Program-made: the position numbers and the translations under genes
The notes under the pieces: model-generated
Database searches by the model: none
Seen by the model: only the letters and a program-made list of their open reading frames with translations
Told to the model about the DNA's origin: nothing
Source: a bacterium
Lineage (GTDB): Bacteria; KSB1; UBA2214
Assembly: GCA_029560815.1 (NCBI GenBank)
Contig: JAKQKF010000536.1
Coordinates: forward strand, 1 to 47,326
Direction of reading: 5' to 3'
DNA: 47,326 nucleotides
Part shown: positions 1 to 8,637 of the stretch, piece by piece
How the letters are laid out: every line of letters starts with the position of its first letter
Numbering within the stretch: position 1 is the stretch's first letter

Positions 1-1
1 G

Positions 2-1639
2 CAACTCTACAACACCCGCTGGGCCGCTGCGCTGGCCCTCGCTCTGGCGGTGATGGTGCTGATCTGGGCTCTGCTCGAGCTGCGCAGCACGCGGCGGGAG
101 CTGACCGCCGCCCTCGAGGAGCAGGCGCGCACGGTGATGGCCCTGGCGCAGCGCGGGCTCGACAACGCCGCTCTCTCCTGGGAGTTCGTCGAGTCGGGGC
201 TTGAGGAACGGCTCCTGAATAACGCGCGTCTTCTCGAAATAGCGGACCGGGAGGGGAGGCTCACCTCTGCATCTCTCCGGCAGATCGCCCTGGAGAACGA
301 TCTGCACCGCATCAATATCTTTGACCGTGAGGGTCGCCGTCTGCTATCCAGCCATGCCACCGTTGGAGAGCCTCCGGTATCGGCCCCGCGCAGGCTTTTG
401 CAGCCGGTGCTGGCTGACAGCAGCGACGAGCTGCTCCTCGGTTTCCGGCAGCGCTTTTTCGGCGCCGGGGATTTTTTCGCGGTCGCCAAACACCGCCGCG
501 GCGGCGGCGCCATTGTCGTTCATGCTGATGCGGAATCGGTTCTCGATTTCCGGCGCGCCATCGGCGCCGGCTCCTTCATCAAGCTGATCGCAGGCAATGA
601 AACGATCCGCTACGCCGTGGTTCAGGATTCCAGCGGTGTTCTTCTTGCCTCGGAGGGGGTGACCGGGATGGGGGCCTTCACATCGGACCCTTTCCTCGGC
701 AGCGCCCTGAAGGCTGCCATTCCGCAAACCCGCTTCACCCTCTACCAGGATGAGGAGATATTTGAGATCGCCGCGCCTGCGCGTCTGAGCGCGAGTGGAG
801 AGGCGCTGCTCCGCATCGGTCTCTCCGCTGCATCGCTTCATCACGCCTCGCGCGCCGCCCTGTGGCGGATCGGCATCTCGACGCTGCTGCTCCTCCTGAC
901 CGGACTGCTCGCCGCCGGGGCGCTGCTCAGGGAACTGCGGGAGCGCCGCCGCACCGAGGAGCAGCGCAGGCGGCAGGAGCAAATCGCTGCCATGGGCCAT
1001 CTCGCCTCGGGCGTAGCCCACGAAATCCGCAACCCCCTTAACGCCGTCAGTATTATCGCCCAGCGCCTGGACCGGGAATTCGAACCCTCCCGGGATGCCG
1101 ATGAATACCGCCAGCTCACCGGCACGCTGGCCGCCGAGAGCCGTCGCATCAATGACATCGTCACTCAGTTCCTCCAGTTCGCCCGGCCCGCCCCCCTCAA
1201 TCTCCTCCCGGTCCGCCTCGACGCTCTGGTCGCCCATGTCGCCGCTCTGCTGCAGGGGGAGGCCGACCGTTCAGGCGTCACCCTCACCAGCCACTGCCGG
1301 GAGGTGAGGGAGGTCATGGCCGATGGAGACAAGTTGACCCAGGCGCTGATCAATCTGGTCCGCAACAGCCTGGCGGCCTGCACGGAGGGTGGCCATATCG
1401 AACTCACCTGCAGCCCGCAGGGGGATCAGATCCTCCTCAGCGTAGCGGATGACGGCGCGGGCATCGCACCGGAGAACATCGGCAAGATCTTCAATCTCTA
1501 CTTCACCACCCGCGAAGGGGGCAGCGGCCTCGGACTCGGTATCGTGCAGCAGATCATCGCCCAGCATGAGGGGAGCATTCGGGTCGAGAGCGAGCCCGGA
1601 CGCGCCACCCGGTTCACCATCACCCTGCCGGCACGCTGA
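2..1639 (+). CDS. Membrane sensor histidine kinase (5' end cut by window edge)
   Basis: This is a two-component sensor kinase that autophosphorylates on histidine and passes phosphate to the regulator encoded 46 bp downstream. The reading frame is open to base 2 with no stop, so the true start lies outside the window. The order is a first membrane segment (about 23-80), an extracytoplasmic sensor region, a second membrane segment (about 850-930), then HisKA and HATPase_c domains. The H-box reads GVAHEIRNPLN with the phospho-acceptor His codon at 1019-1021. The N-box (INLVRNSL), G1 (DDGAGIA) and G2 (GSGLGLGIV) motifs are all intact. The NtrB/AtoS/ZraS-like kinase core and the sigma-54 activator partner suggest control of sigma-54 promoters. 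The sensor region matches no ligand-binding fold I recognise, so the stimulus is unknown. Confidence 0.93.
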   Translation, partial: QLYNTRWAAALALALAVMVLIWALLELRSTRRELTAALEEQARTVMALAQRGLDNAALSWEFVESGLEERLLNNARLLEIADREGRLTSASLRQIALENDLHRINIFDREGRRLLSSHATVGEPPVSAPRRLLQPVLADSSDELLLGFRQRFFGAGDFFAVAKHRRGGGAIVVHADAESVLDFRRAIGAGSFIKLIAGNETIRYAVVQDSSGVLLASEGVTGMGAFTSDPFLGSALKAAIPQTRFTLYQDEEIFEIAAPARLSASGEALLRIGLSAASLHHASRAALWRIGISTLLLLLTGLLAAGALLRELRERRRTEEQRRRQEQIAAMGHLASGVAHEIRNPLNAVSIIAQRLDREFEPSRDADEYRQLTGTLAAESRRINDIVTQFLQFARPAPLNLLPVRLDALVAHVAALLQGEADRSGVTLTSHCREVREVMADGDKLTQALINLVRNSLAACTEGGHIELTCSPQGDQILLSVADDGAGIAPENIGKIFNLYFTTREGGSGLGLGIVQQIIAQHEGSIRVESEPGRATRFTITLPAR

Positions 1640-1685
1640 AGCGGAAGCGCCGGCAGGCGGTAACGTAACGGAGAAAGAGGTCAAG

Positions 1686-3035
1686 ATGTCCATCTCCATT
1701 CTGGTCGTTGATGACGAGGCTTCGCAGCGCAGTGCTCTGGCCGGCTTTCTGCGCAAGAAAGGCTATGAAACCCTGCAGGCCGATTCGGCCGAAGCAGCTC
1801 TTGCCGTGGCGCGGCAGCAGGTGCTTGACCTGGTCCTCACGGACCTGCGCATGCCCGGCATGGACGGGGCCCGGCTTCTGAACGAATTGAAGGCTCTCAA
1901 TCCCCTGCTCGATGTAATCATTATGACCGCATTCGGCACCATGACCGAAGCGGTACAGGCGATGAAAGAGGGGGCCCTCGATTTTATCACCAAGCCGATC
2001 GATCTGGAGCAGCTGCAAGTCGTTATTGCGCGAGCGGTCGAGCGCAAGCAGCTCATCAGCGAAAACCAGCGGCTGCAGCAGCTGGTGGAAGAACGGTCGA
2101 GCTTTAGCGGCATCCTCACCCGCTCCGGGAGCATGCAGCGGGCCCTGAGCGTCGCCGCCCGCGCGGCCGCCAGCAGGACCACGGTGCTGATTCTGGGCGA
2201 AAGCGGCACGGGCAAGGAACTGGTCGCCAAGGCGATTCACCTCGCCTCGCCGCGCGCCGCACACCCCTTCATCGCCGTCAATCTGGCCGCGCTGCCCGAG
2301 ACCCTGGCCGAGAGCGAGCTCTTCGGACATGAGAAGGGGGCCTTCACCGGGGCCGACAGGATGCGCCCGGGCCGCTTTGAGGCGGCGGACCGCGGCACGC
2401 TCTTCATCGACGAGGTCGGCGACATGCCGCCCTCCATCCAGGCCAAGCTGCTGCGCGTACTTCAGGAACGCGAATTCGAGCGCCTCGGCGCCTCGACACC
2501 GATGCGGGTGGATGTGCGCATCCTCGCGGCCACCAATCGCTCCCTGGCCGAGATGGTCAAGGCCAATACTTTTCGCGAAGATCTCTATTACCGGCTCAAC
2601 GTCGTCAGGGTCGAGCTGCCGCCTCTGCGCGAACGCAAGGAAGATATCCCCCTGCTCGCCGACCACTTCATGCGCCGCTTTGCCGATGAAAACGGCCGCA
2701 CCATGAAGGGCTTCACCCGCGAGGCCATGGATGCCCTGCTGAAACACCCCTTTCCCGGCAATGTGCGCGAGCTTTTGCATCTGATCGAACAGGCGGTGGT
2801 TCTGAGCCGTGATGAATGGATTGGTGTGGAGGATCTCGGCCTCGCCGGCGTGCCGGCTGTGGTCCCGGAATGGGCGCCGGCGGGAACCTTCACCGCCAGA
2901 GTGGAGGCTTTTGAGAAGCGGCTGATCGAACAGGCACTGGAGGAGGCGCACGGAGTCCAGAGCCAGGCGGCCCGCCAGCTCGGCATCAGCGAGCGCCACC
3001 TGCGCTACAAATTGATCAAATACGGGATGAAATAG
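1686..3035 (+). CDS. Sigma-54-dependent response regulator (NtrC family)
   Basis: This is a cytoplasmic transcription activator of 449 aa, partner of the preceding kinase. I chose the ATG at 1686 because it follows a purine-rich GGAGAAAGAGG site and because the receiver domain begins there; the open frame extends upstream over the kinase 3' end without homology. The receiver domain (1-120) has the acidic pair D9/D10, phospho-acceptor D53 in LTDLRMPGMDG, and K103 in TKP. The AAA+ domain carries Walker A GESGTGKE (171-178), the sigma-54 contact loop GAFTGA (218-223) and Walker B TLFIDE (about 238-243). A Fis-type helix-turn-helix (QAARQLGISERHLRYKL) ends the protein. All key residues are present, so it should be a functional enhancer-binding ATPase. 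Its stop lies 1 bp from the stop of the convergent gene. Targets are not evident. Confidence 0.96.
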   Translation: MSISILVVDDEASQRSALAGFLRKKGYETLQADSAEAALAVARQQVLDLVLTDLRMPGMDGARLLNELKALNPLLDVIIMTAFGTMTEAVQAMKEGALDFITKPIDLEQLQVVIARAVERKQLISENQRLQQLVEERSSFSGILTRSGSMQRALSVAARAAASRTTVLILGESGTGKELVAKAIHLASPRAAHPFIAVNLAALPETLAESELFGHEKGAFTGADRMRPGRFEAADRGTLFIDEVGDMPPSIQAKLLRVLQEREFERLGASTPMRVDVRILAATNRSLAEMVKANTFREDLYYRLNVVRVELPPLRERKEDIPLLADHFMRRFADENGRTMKGFTREAMDALLKHPFPGNVRELLHLIEQAVVLSRDEWIGVEDLGLAGVPAVVPEWAPAGTFTARVEAFEKRLIEQALEEAHGVQSQAARQLGISERHLRYKLIKYGMK

Positions 3036-3036
3036 T

Positions 3037-4164
3037 TCAATAGCCGCAGGTTAGGCTCAGACCCCACCAGCTGTTTTTGTAATTGTAATAGAGATCGTTG
3101 GAATCATTCTTCAGCCACGCCCCGTTCAGGGCCAGCTGCAGAAAGCTGCCCTCTGCATTCAGCTTCACCCTCTTCTCGAGATCGACCGCCAGGGTCAAAC
3201 GCCGGTCCTCCCGCAGGCGGTTGTCCGCAAAGGGCTCTCCGAGCAGATCCGCCGCCAGGCGGTCATCAAAATTCCGCTGCTCGCGGCGCCCGCTGACTGT
3301 CAGTCTCGTCCCCCATGGCAGTTCCTGCCGGAGCGTCATTTGCAGGGCGCCACCGTGCCAGGCAAAATAGTCCTCGAACAACTCCTCATCCGAATAGTAA
3401 AAGCTGTCCGTACTGGCCAGATAGCGTGTGCTCGTGGAGAGGTTGTGCCGCAGCTGGTATTCGAAGCTGAGCCCGGTCGTGGCGCTCAGAGCCTGGGCGG
3501 CGCGCAGCAGCAGCAGGAGCTGGCTGCTGCCCCCTTCGCCGCTGGCAGCCACTTCGCTGTAGGCGGCCTGGATCTCATTGCCTGTGCTGGTATAGGATTT
3601 ATGCATCAGGTCCGCTTCGGCGATCAGGGTGGTGCCGGTCGAAAAGAACCAGCTGGTGCGGCCATATATCTGGCTGCGTGAGTGAGAGAAGGGCGTCAGC
3701 TCGGGATAGCGGCGCATCTCCAGGGAGATGCCGGCATAGGTGAACCACTGCGGCGCGACGATGTACTTGAGCGAGGCATAAGCCTGGAGCTGCTCCTGCT
3801 CGTACCACTGGTAACTTGCTGTATGAAAGCGCCTGCCGGCCTGAAGACCTGCATCCAGACGGTGTTCAGAGCCGCCCAGCAGCTGATAGCCGGCCAGCCC
3901 CGCCTGATGGCTGTGGGTATTTCTCTCGTTATACTGCTGGAAAAGGGTGATGCTGCCGTCGTAGTGAAGGCGCAGACCGCTCCGCTCGCGTATCCAGTCA
4001 TGGTTTACGCCGGCGTCCAGGGCCGTATAGTAATCGGGCAGGGCGGAATGGTTGGCGAAAGCGTTGCTCATATGTCCGGTCGAGCTCTCCAGGGAGAGGG
4101 AGAATTGTCCCCGGGCTGTCTGGAAGGCGAGAAGGAGGATGCAAAGTGCGAGGAGCCTGCGCAT
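3037..4164 (-). CDS. Secreted protein, predicted outer-membrane beta-barrel
   Basis: I do not recognise a named family. The 375-aa product starts with a clear signal peptide (hydrophobic stretch about residues 3-15, likely cleavage near TARG/Q). The rest alternates polar and aromatic/hydrophobic residues in short strands, for example LRLHYDGSITLFQQY and HRLDAGLQAGRRFH, and ends in an aromatic residue (CGY). This pattern is typical of outer-membrane barrels or surface repeat proteins. It is convergent with the response regulator gene (1 bp between stops) and lies downstream of the calcium-repeat protein gene on the same strand, with a hairpin between them. Function unknown; the barrel assignment is from composition only. 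Confidence 0.7.
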   Translation of the reverse strand: MRRLLALCILLLAFQTARGQFSLSLESSTGHMSNAFANHSALPDYYTALDAGVNHDWIRERSGLRLHYDGSITLFQQYNERNTHSHQAGLAGYQLLGGSEHRLDAGLQAGRRFHTASYQWYEQEQLQAYASLKYIVAPQWFTYAGISLEMRRYPELTPFSHSRSQIYGRTSWFFSTGTTLIAEADLMHKSYTSTGNEIQAAYSEVAASGEGGSSQLLLLLRAAQALSATTGLSFEYQLRHNLSTSTRYLASTDSFYYSDEELFEDYFAWHGGALQMTLRQELPWGTRLTVSGRREQRNFDDRLAADLLGEPFADNRLREDRRLTLAVDLEKRVKLNAEGSFLQLALNGAWLKNDSNDLYYNYKNSWWGLSLTCGY

Positions 4165-4191
4165 GGTGGTCTGACCTCAGGTGAAAATGAG

Positions 4192-4216
4192 GCGGCGGCG
4201 CTGATGGCGCCGCCGC
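4192..4216 (-). terminator. GC-rich hairpin, probable terminator of the calcium-repeat gene
   Basis: Perfect 10-bp inverted repeat (GCGGCGGCGC / GCGCCGCCGC) with a 5-nt loop. Read on the minus strand it lies 48 bp past the stop of the gene at 4264-4947 and is followed by CTCATTTTC, a short T-rich tail. This fits an intrinsic terminator between two minus-strand genes. Confidence 0.6.
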
Positions 4217-4263
4217 GATGAGAGTGATCTATTCCTGGAGTGATTCTGCGAGAGCAGGCGGGA

Positions 4264-4947
4264 TTAGTTGCCCCTGCCGCCCTGGTTGCCAGCGCCGTTC
4301 CCGCCCGGACCGGAATTACCGCCGGTATTACCCTTGCCGAAACCCCGGCCGCCGCGCGCGCCCTTGCCCGCCTTGGCACCGATGCCGGTGCCGTCCATCG
4401 GCCGTACCCAATCCTTGTCCTGACAGTTGGCGATCCCGTCGCCGTCGGCATCGCGAAGATTGTCGTTGATGCCGTCGCCGTCCTCATCGACAAAGCCGTG
4501 GAAGCGGGCGCCTTTGCCCTGCCCCTTGCCCGCTTTGGCGCCGCTGCCGTCAGCCGGCTTGACGAAATCAGGATCCTGGCCGTTGGGGATGCCGTCGCCG
4601 TCGGCGTCGGGGGCATTGTCATTGATGCCATCGCCGTTTTCATCGATAAAACCCTTGGCGCCGGTGCGGGCGCCCTGGCCCTTGTTCTGCGCCTGTCCCT
4701 TGCCCTGAGCCTGGCCTTTGCCCTGCTTGGCGCCGCTGCCATCAGCCGGCTTGACGTAATCGGGATCCTGGCCATTGGGGATGCCGTCGCCGTCGGCGTC
4801 CGGGGCGTTGTCGTTATAGCCGTCGCCGTTCTCGTCGACAAAATTGACCCCGTGCTGAACCGGGGGAGTGGTGGTCTGCGCCTGGGCAATGGGAATGAGC
4901 AGCAGCAGTGCCGCGGCCAGAAGAGTGGTGAAAAATCCTGTTTTCAT
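4264..4947 (-). CDS. Secreted protein with three calcium-type Asp/Gly repeats
   Basis: A 227-aa exported protein of unknown role. I chose the ATG at 4947 over an in-frame TTG at 4971 because GGAGG lies five bases upstream of it. Residues 1-24 form a signal peptide ending in AQA. Three repeats follow, each with a DENGDGxND segment and a DADGDGIxNxQD segment, separated by linkers rich in Gly, Lys and Gln. The DxDxDG pattern resembles the Ca2+ loops of thrombospondin type 3 and dockerin repeats, so calcium binding outside the cytoplasm is likely. The C-terminus is Gly/Arg/Asn-rich low complexity. Repeat 3 differs: it has a Cys (ANCQDKD) and lacks part of the NAPD segment. A hairpin terminator follows the gene. 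No enzymatic domain is visible. Confidence 0.8.
   Translation of the reverse strand: MKTGFFTTLLAAALLLLIPIAQAQTTTPPVQHGVNFVDENGDGYNDNAPDADGDGIPNGQDPDYVKPADGSGAKQGKGQAQGKGQAQNKGQGARTGAKGFIDENGDGINDNAPDADGDGIPNGQDPDFVKPADGSGAKAGKGQGKGARFHGFVDEDGDGINDNLRDADGDGIANCQDKDWVRPMDGTGIGAKAGKGARGGRGFGKGNTGGNSGPGGNGAGNQGGRGN
4365..4850 (-). repeat. Three tandem repeats encoding DxDGDG calcium-type loops
   Basis: Three copies lie within the gene at 4264-4947, anchored near 4843-4710, 4655-4530 and 4500-4365. The DNA as well as the protein is repeated: on the plus strand each has a variant of GTCGCCGTCGGCGTC and of GCCGTCGCCGTT. Copies 1 and 2 are nearly identical through their NDNAPDADGDGIPNGQDPD segment; copy 3 is diverged. 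Confidence 0.8.
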
Positions 4948-5263
4948 GATAACCTCCGTGATACGGTGCAAGAATATGATTGATTAGTTCGAACGTTCGT
5001 TTTGTTCTGACCACCCTATTGCAAGTGGCGTGCCATAAATAGGCCAGACACTATAAACATAAGTTAAACAGTTATTAAAGCCTGGTTATCTCAATTTGCA
5101 TCGAGGCGTCAGAACGGCTTTTTCGACGATTTGGTCGAGGCCCTCGACCTTACGGTCGCCTTGCCGCCGGTGTGGGCGGGTGCAAAATCGCCCATCATTT
5201 CCCTTGATTATCATCCAAAAAATTATTAATCTTGATGAAACTTTTGCCCAAGCAAAGGAGAGC
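4948..5263. other. Divergent intergenic region with two small palindromes
   Basis: This roughly 315-bp AT-richer stretch separates the minus-strand calcium-repeat gene from the plus-strand oxidoreductase operon and should hold both promoters. It contains CGAACGTTCG, a perfect 10-bp palindrome at 4990-4999, and GTCGAGG-C-CCTCGAC at 5134-5148, a 7-bp-arm inverted repeat. Either could be a regulator site. I found no convincing -35/-10 pair and no small gene. Confidence 0.45.
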
Positions 5264-6691
5264 ATGAACCCTATGAACCCGACCAAGAGTGCCATTTCGC
5301 GCCGCAATTTTCTGATGGGCAGCGCGGCCGCCGCAACCGCCCTGACCATGACCCCCAAGGAACTCCTCGCCGATGAAAAGAAAAAATCGCCCAATGATAA
5401 ACTGAACATCGCCTGCATCGGCGCCGGTGGCAAGGGGAGTTCGGATATCGTCGATGCCGCCACCGAGAATATCGTGTCCATCTGCGATGTCGACGATGAA
5501 AAATTCGCCGATCTCTTCAATCACTGCAAGGAGAACCGTCCGGAGGCCTTGCCGATGCTGGAAAAGGCGAGGCGCTACAAGGACTATCGGGTCATGCTCG
5601 AAGAGAACGCCAGGCTCATCGACGCCGTGACGGTCAGCACGCCGGACCATACCCACGCGCCGGCAGCGATGATGGCGCTCAGGATGAAGAAGCATCTCTG
5701 GGTGCAGAAGCCGCTCACCCATACGGTGCATGAAGCGCGGCTGCTGGCCGAGGAGGCGGCGCGACAGGGCGTCACGACTCAGATGGGAAATCAGGGCCAT
5801 GCTTCCGAGGATGCCCGGCTGATGAATGAATGGATCTGGGACGGCGCCATCGGCGATATTCGCGAGGTGCATGTCTGGACCAATCGTCCGATCTGGCCCC
5901 AGGGCGTCGAAGCTCCGACGGCGATCCCGTCGGTCCCGCCCTCCCTGGACTGGAACCTCTGGCTCGGGCCGGCGGCGTGGCGTCCCTACCATCCCGACCT
6001 CTGCCATTTCGTCTGGCGCGGCTGGAACGATTTCGGCACCGGGGCTATCGGCGACATGGGCGCTCATATCCTTGATCACCCCTACTGGGCGCTCAATCTC
6101 GGGCGACCGCAGTTCATCCATGCCTCTTCGACCGAAATCAAATCCTCCTCCTTTCCTCTTGCGGAGATCATCACCTACCATTTCCCGGCGCGTTCAGGGC
6201 ACCCGGAGGCCGAAAGCTACGGCATCAAGCCGAAAATCGGCTTCCCGCCGGTCAAGATGGTCTGGTTTGACGGAGGTTTGACCCCGCCGCGCTTCCTGGA
6301 ACTGGAAGCCGGACGTAAACTCGGCTCGGGCAAGGGCGGCGCGATCTTTTTCGGCGACAAGGGCATCCTGATGTGTGGAGAATACGGCGCCAGTCCCCGG
6401 CTTATCCCCGAGACCAAAATGCAGGAGTACAAACGCCCGGAAAAGAAGATCCCGCGCGTCAAGGGCCATATGCAGGACTGGATCGAAAGCTGCAAGGCCG
6501 GCAAAAAGTCCTTCACCGATTTCAGCTATTCCGGCCCCCTTACCGAGACCATGCTCCTCGGCTGTGTAGCCGTGCGCTGCCAGGAGGCCAACATGCTCCT
6601 CGAATATGACGCCGTCAATGGCAAGTTCGTCAATTATCCCGAAGCGGATGCCCTCCTGACCAAGAGCTACCGGGAAGGGTGGACGCTCTAA
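5264..6691 (+). CDS. Tat-exported Gfo/Idh/MocA-family oxidoreductase
   Basis: A 475-aa NAD(P)-dependent sugar oxidoreductase of the Gfo/Idh/MocA family, first gene of a four-gene operon. I chose the ATG at 5264 because AAAGGAG precedes it by three bases and the Tat signal starts there (SRRNFLMGSAAAATAL, residues 12-27); the open frame upstream looks non-coding. The Rossmann dinucleotide motif is GAGGKG (53-58). The family's catalytic-region motif EKP reads QKP here (148-150). The C-terminal half has the GDMGAHILDH region typical of the family's substrate domain. The Tat signal implies folding with cofactor in the cytoplasm and export to the periplasm, as for glucose-fructose oxidoreductase. 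The exact sugar is unknown; the neighbouring homolog and DoxX-like gene suggest a periplasmic redox module. Confidence 0.93.
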   Translation: MNPMNPTKSAISRRNFLMGSAAAATALTMTPKELLADEKKKSPNDKLNIACIGAGGKGSSDIVDAATENIVSICDVDDEKFADLFNHCKENRPEALPMLEKARRYKDYRVMLEENARLIDAVTVSTPDHTHAPAAMMALRMKKHLWVQKPLTHTVHEARLLAEEAARQGVTTQMGNQGHASEDARLMNEWIWDGAIGDIREVHVWTNRPIWPQGVEAPTAIPSVPPSLDWNLWLGPAAWRPYHPDLCHFVWRGWNDFGTGAIGDMGAHILDHPYWALNLGRPQFIHASSTEIKSSSFPLAEIITYHFPARSGHPEAESYGIKPKIGFPPVKMVWFDGGLTPPRFLELEAGRKLGSGKGGAIFFGDKGILMCGEYGASPRLIPETKMQEYKRPEKKIPRVKGHMQDWIESCKAGKKSFTDFSYSGPLTETMLLGCVAVRCQEANMLLEYDAVNGKFVNYPEADALLTKSYREGWTL

Positions 6692-6721
6692 CCTTACCGC
6701 TGTGACCGACGGAAGAGATTC

Positions 6722-8134
6722 ATGAACGAAGAAGATAAAAGCAAATCACCGGGCGGCAAGATCGACCGGCGGGATTTTCTGCAGGGGCTGGCCGGGCTCC
6801 CGGTCATCGGCGCCTTTGCCCTCGCGGCGCTGAAACAGGAGTCCTACCGACGCGCGGCCAGAGCCCGTAAGGCGGCCGCAGCGGAGGGGGGAGAGGCGCC
6901 CGCCGAGCTCCGCATCGCCCTGCTGGGCGTCGGCGCTCAGGGGAGTGTTCTCCTCAATTCCATGCTCAAGATCCCCGGACTGCGTTTTCAGGCGGTCTGC
7001 GATATCTGGACGGAGTACAATCTCAAACGCGCCGGCAATCTGCTGAAAAAATACGGCCATGAGGCTGCGCTGTACGAGGATTATCGCGAGATGCTCGACA
7101 AGGAAAAAGGGCTGGACGCGGTGGTCATCGCCACGCCCGATTTCTGGCATGCCGACCATGCTGTCGCCTGCCTCCAGGCCGGGCTGCACGTCTACTGTGA
7201 AAAGGAGATGTCCAATACCCTCGAAGGGGCCCGGCGCATGGTGCTGGCCGCCCGCGAGAGCGGCAAACTCCTTCAGATCGGCCACCAGCGCCGCAGCAAT
7301 CCCCGCTACATTTTCTGCCGCGATCTGCTGCTGGAGCAGTTCCAGCTGATCGGCCGGCCGGTCACCGCCTTCGGGCAGTGGAACCGCTCGGCCGCTCCAG
7401 ATCTGGGCTGGCCGAAAAAATATGAAATTCCGGCCTCCCAGCTGCGCCGCTACGGCTATGACTCGATGGCGCAGTTCTGTAACTGGCGCTGGTACCGCAA
7501 GCTGGGCGGCGGCCCCATCGTCGACCTGGGTTCCCATCAGATCGATATATTCAGCTGGTTCCTCGGGGTCAACCCGAAATCGGTCCAAGCCAGCGGCGGC
7601 ATCGATTATTATGACAAGTCGACCCACGAATGGTACGACACTGTGCTGGCGACCTATGAGTATGAGACCCCCGCCGGCATGGTCCGCGCCCATTACAAAA
7701 CCCAGACCACCAACGGCAGCCTCGGCTACTTCGAGCAGTTCATGGGGGATCAGGGGACCCTGGTCATCTCCGAGTCGGCCGGCATGGGCTCGGTTTACCG
7801 CGAAAAGGCCAACGCCCCCTCATGGGATGAATTCGTGCGCAAGGGGTATCTGACCGAACCCAAGCTGGTGGAGGTCAAGGCCGAGAGTGAGAGCGATTCC
7901 CTGGATGTCCGTGAGACCATTTCGCCGGATGAGCACCGGATCGCCCTGCAGTTCAATGATCCCTATCACAAACCCCATCTCGAGAATTTCTTCGGCGCAG
8001 TGCGCGGCAGCGGCAAGCTGAACTGCCCGGCTGAGGTGGGCTATGAGAGCGCCGTCGCCGTTCTCAAGGTCAACGAGGCGATCGAAGCGAGGAAAACCCT
8101 GGACTTTCGCCCGGAGGAGTTTAAAATAATATGA
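6722..8134 (+). CDS. Second Tat-exported Gfo/Idh/MocA-family oxidoreductase
   Basis: A 470-aa paralog of the preceding gene, 30 bp downstream, with its own twin-arginine signal (DRRDFLQGLAG, residues 15-25). The dinucleotide motif is GVGAQG (69-74). The usual EKP catalytic motif is EKE (160-162), with the Lys kept. GGGPIVDLGSHQIDIFSW marks the family's C-terminal alpha/beta domain. The two paralogs are clearly diverged, so they probably act on different steps or substrates rather than being a recent duplication. Its stop codon overlaps the start of the DoxX-like gene by 4 bp, indicating translational coupling. As with the first copy, tight cofactor binding is expected for a protein working outside the cytoplasm. 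Substrate unknown. Confidence 0.93.
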   Translation: MNEEDKSKSPGGKIDRRDFLQGLAGLPVIGAFALAALKQESYRRAARARKAAAAEGGEAPAELRIALLGVGAQGSVLLNSMLKIPGLRFQAVCDIWTEYNLKRAGNLLKKYGHEAALYEDYREMLDKEKGLDAVVIATPDFWHADHAVACLQAGLHVYCEKEMSNTLEGARRMVLAARESGKLLQIGHQRRSNPRYIFCRDLLLEQFQLIGRPVTAFGQWNRSAAPDLGWPKKYEIPASQLRRYGYDSMAQFCNWRWYRKLGGGPIVDLGSHQIDIFSWFLGVNPKSVQASGGIDYYDKSTHEWYDTVLATYEYETPAGMVRAHYKTQTTNGSLGYFEQFMGDQGTLVISESAGMGSVYREKANAPSWDEFVRKGYLTEPKLVEVKAESESDSLDVRETISPDEHRIALQFNDPYHKPHLENFFGAVRGSGKLNCPAEVGYESAVAVLKVNEAIEARKTLDFRPEEFKII

Positions 8135-8613
8135 AGGAAACCCGATTGTCCACTTTCCAGTGGATCACCCTCGTGACGCTGCGCATGCTCATCGGCTGGC
8201 ATTTCCTCTATGAGGGGCTGGCCAAGCTGCTCAAGGGCAACTGGTCGGCTTATGGATTCCTCATGGAGTCAAAATGGATCTTTGCCGATTATTTTCATGC
8301 CCTGGCAGGGAACGCAAACGTGCTTGCCGTCGTTAATACCTTGAACATCTGGGGGCTCATTCTGATCGGCCTCGGACTGATCATGGGCCTCTTCACCCGC
8401 GTCGCGGCCGGGGGCGGAATTCTCCTGATCCTGCTCTACTATTTGTGTAATCCCCCTTTCGTCGGGCTCTTCTATTCGATCCCGATGGAGGGGCACTATA
8501 TCTTCGTCAACAAGAACCTGGTCGAACTCGGGGCGCTGCTGGTCCTGATCGCCATTCCGAGCCAGCAGTATGCCGGGCTGGACCGGATCTTGTACAAACT
8601 GGTAAAAAAATAG
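8131..8613 (+). CDS. DoxX-like integral membrane protein
   Basis: A 160-aa protein with about four hydrophobic segments (roughly residues 10-30, 58-84, 88-108 and 128-146) and the DoxX-like opening RMLIGWHFLYEGLAKLLKGNW. DoxX-type proteins are small inner-membrane proteins; the founding member is a subunit of an archaeal thiosulfate:quinone oxidoreductase, and many relatives are uncharacterised. It overlaps the upstream oxidoreductase gene by 4 bp. A possible role, inferred only from context, is linking the two exported oxidoreductases to the quinone pool or helping maintain their cofactors. No cofactor-binding residues can be assigned from sequence alone. Confidence 0.85.
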   Translation: MKETRLSTFQWITLVTLRMLIGWHFLYEGLAKLLKGNWSAYGFLMESKWIFADYFHALAGNANVLAVVNTLNIWGLILIGLGLIMGLFTRVAAGGGILLILLYYLCNPPFVGLFYSIPMEGHYIFVNKNLVELGALLVLIAIPSQQYAGLDRILYKLVKK

Positions 8614-8637
8614 TCCGCTTACATGGAGATCCTTTCG

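Noticed and set aside
1620..2999. 459-residue open frame on the minus strand
   Set aside because: It is antisense to the response regulator, whose receiver, AAA+ and helix-turn-helix domains are intact.
4240..4983. 247-residue open frame on the plus strand with Ala/Val-rich repeats
   Set aside because: It is the complement of the calcium-repeat gene; the pseudo-repeats mirror the DxDGDG codons. The minus-strand frame has a signal peptide and a strong ribosome site.
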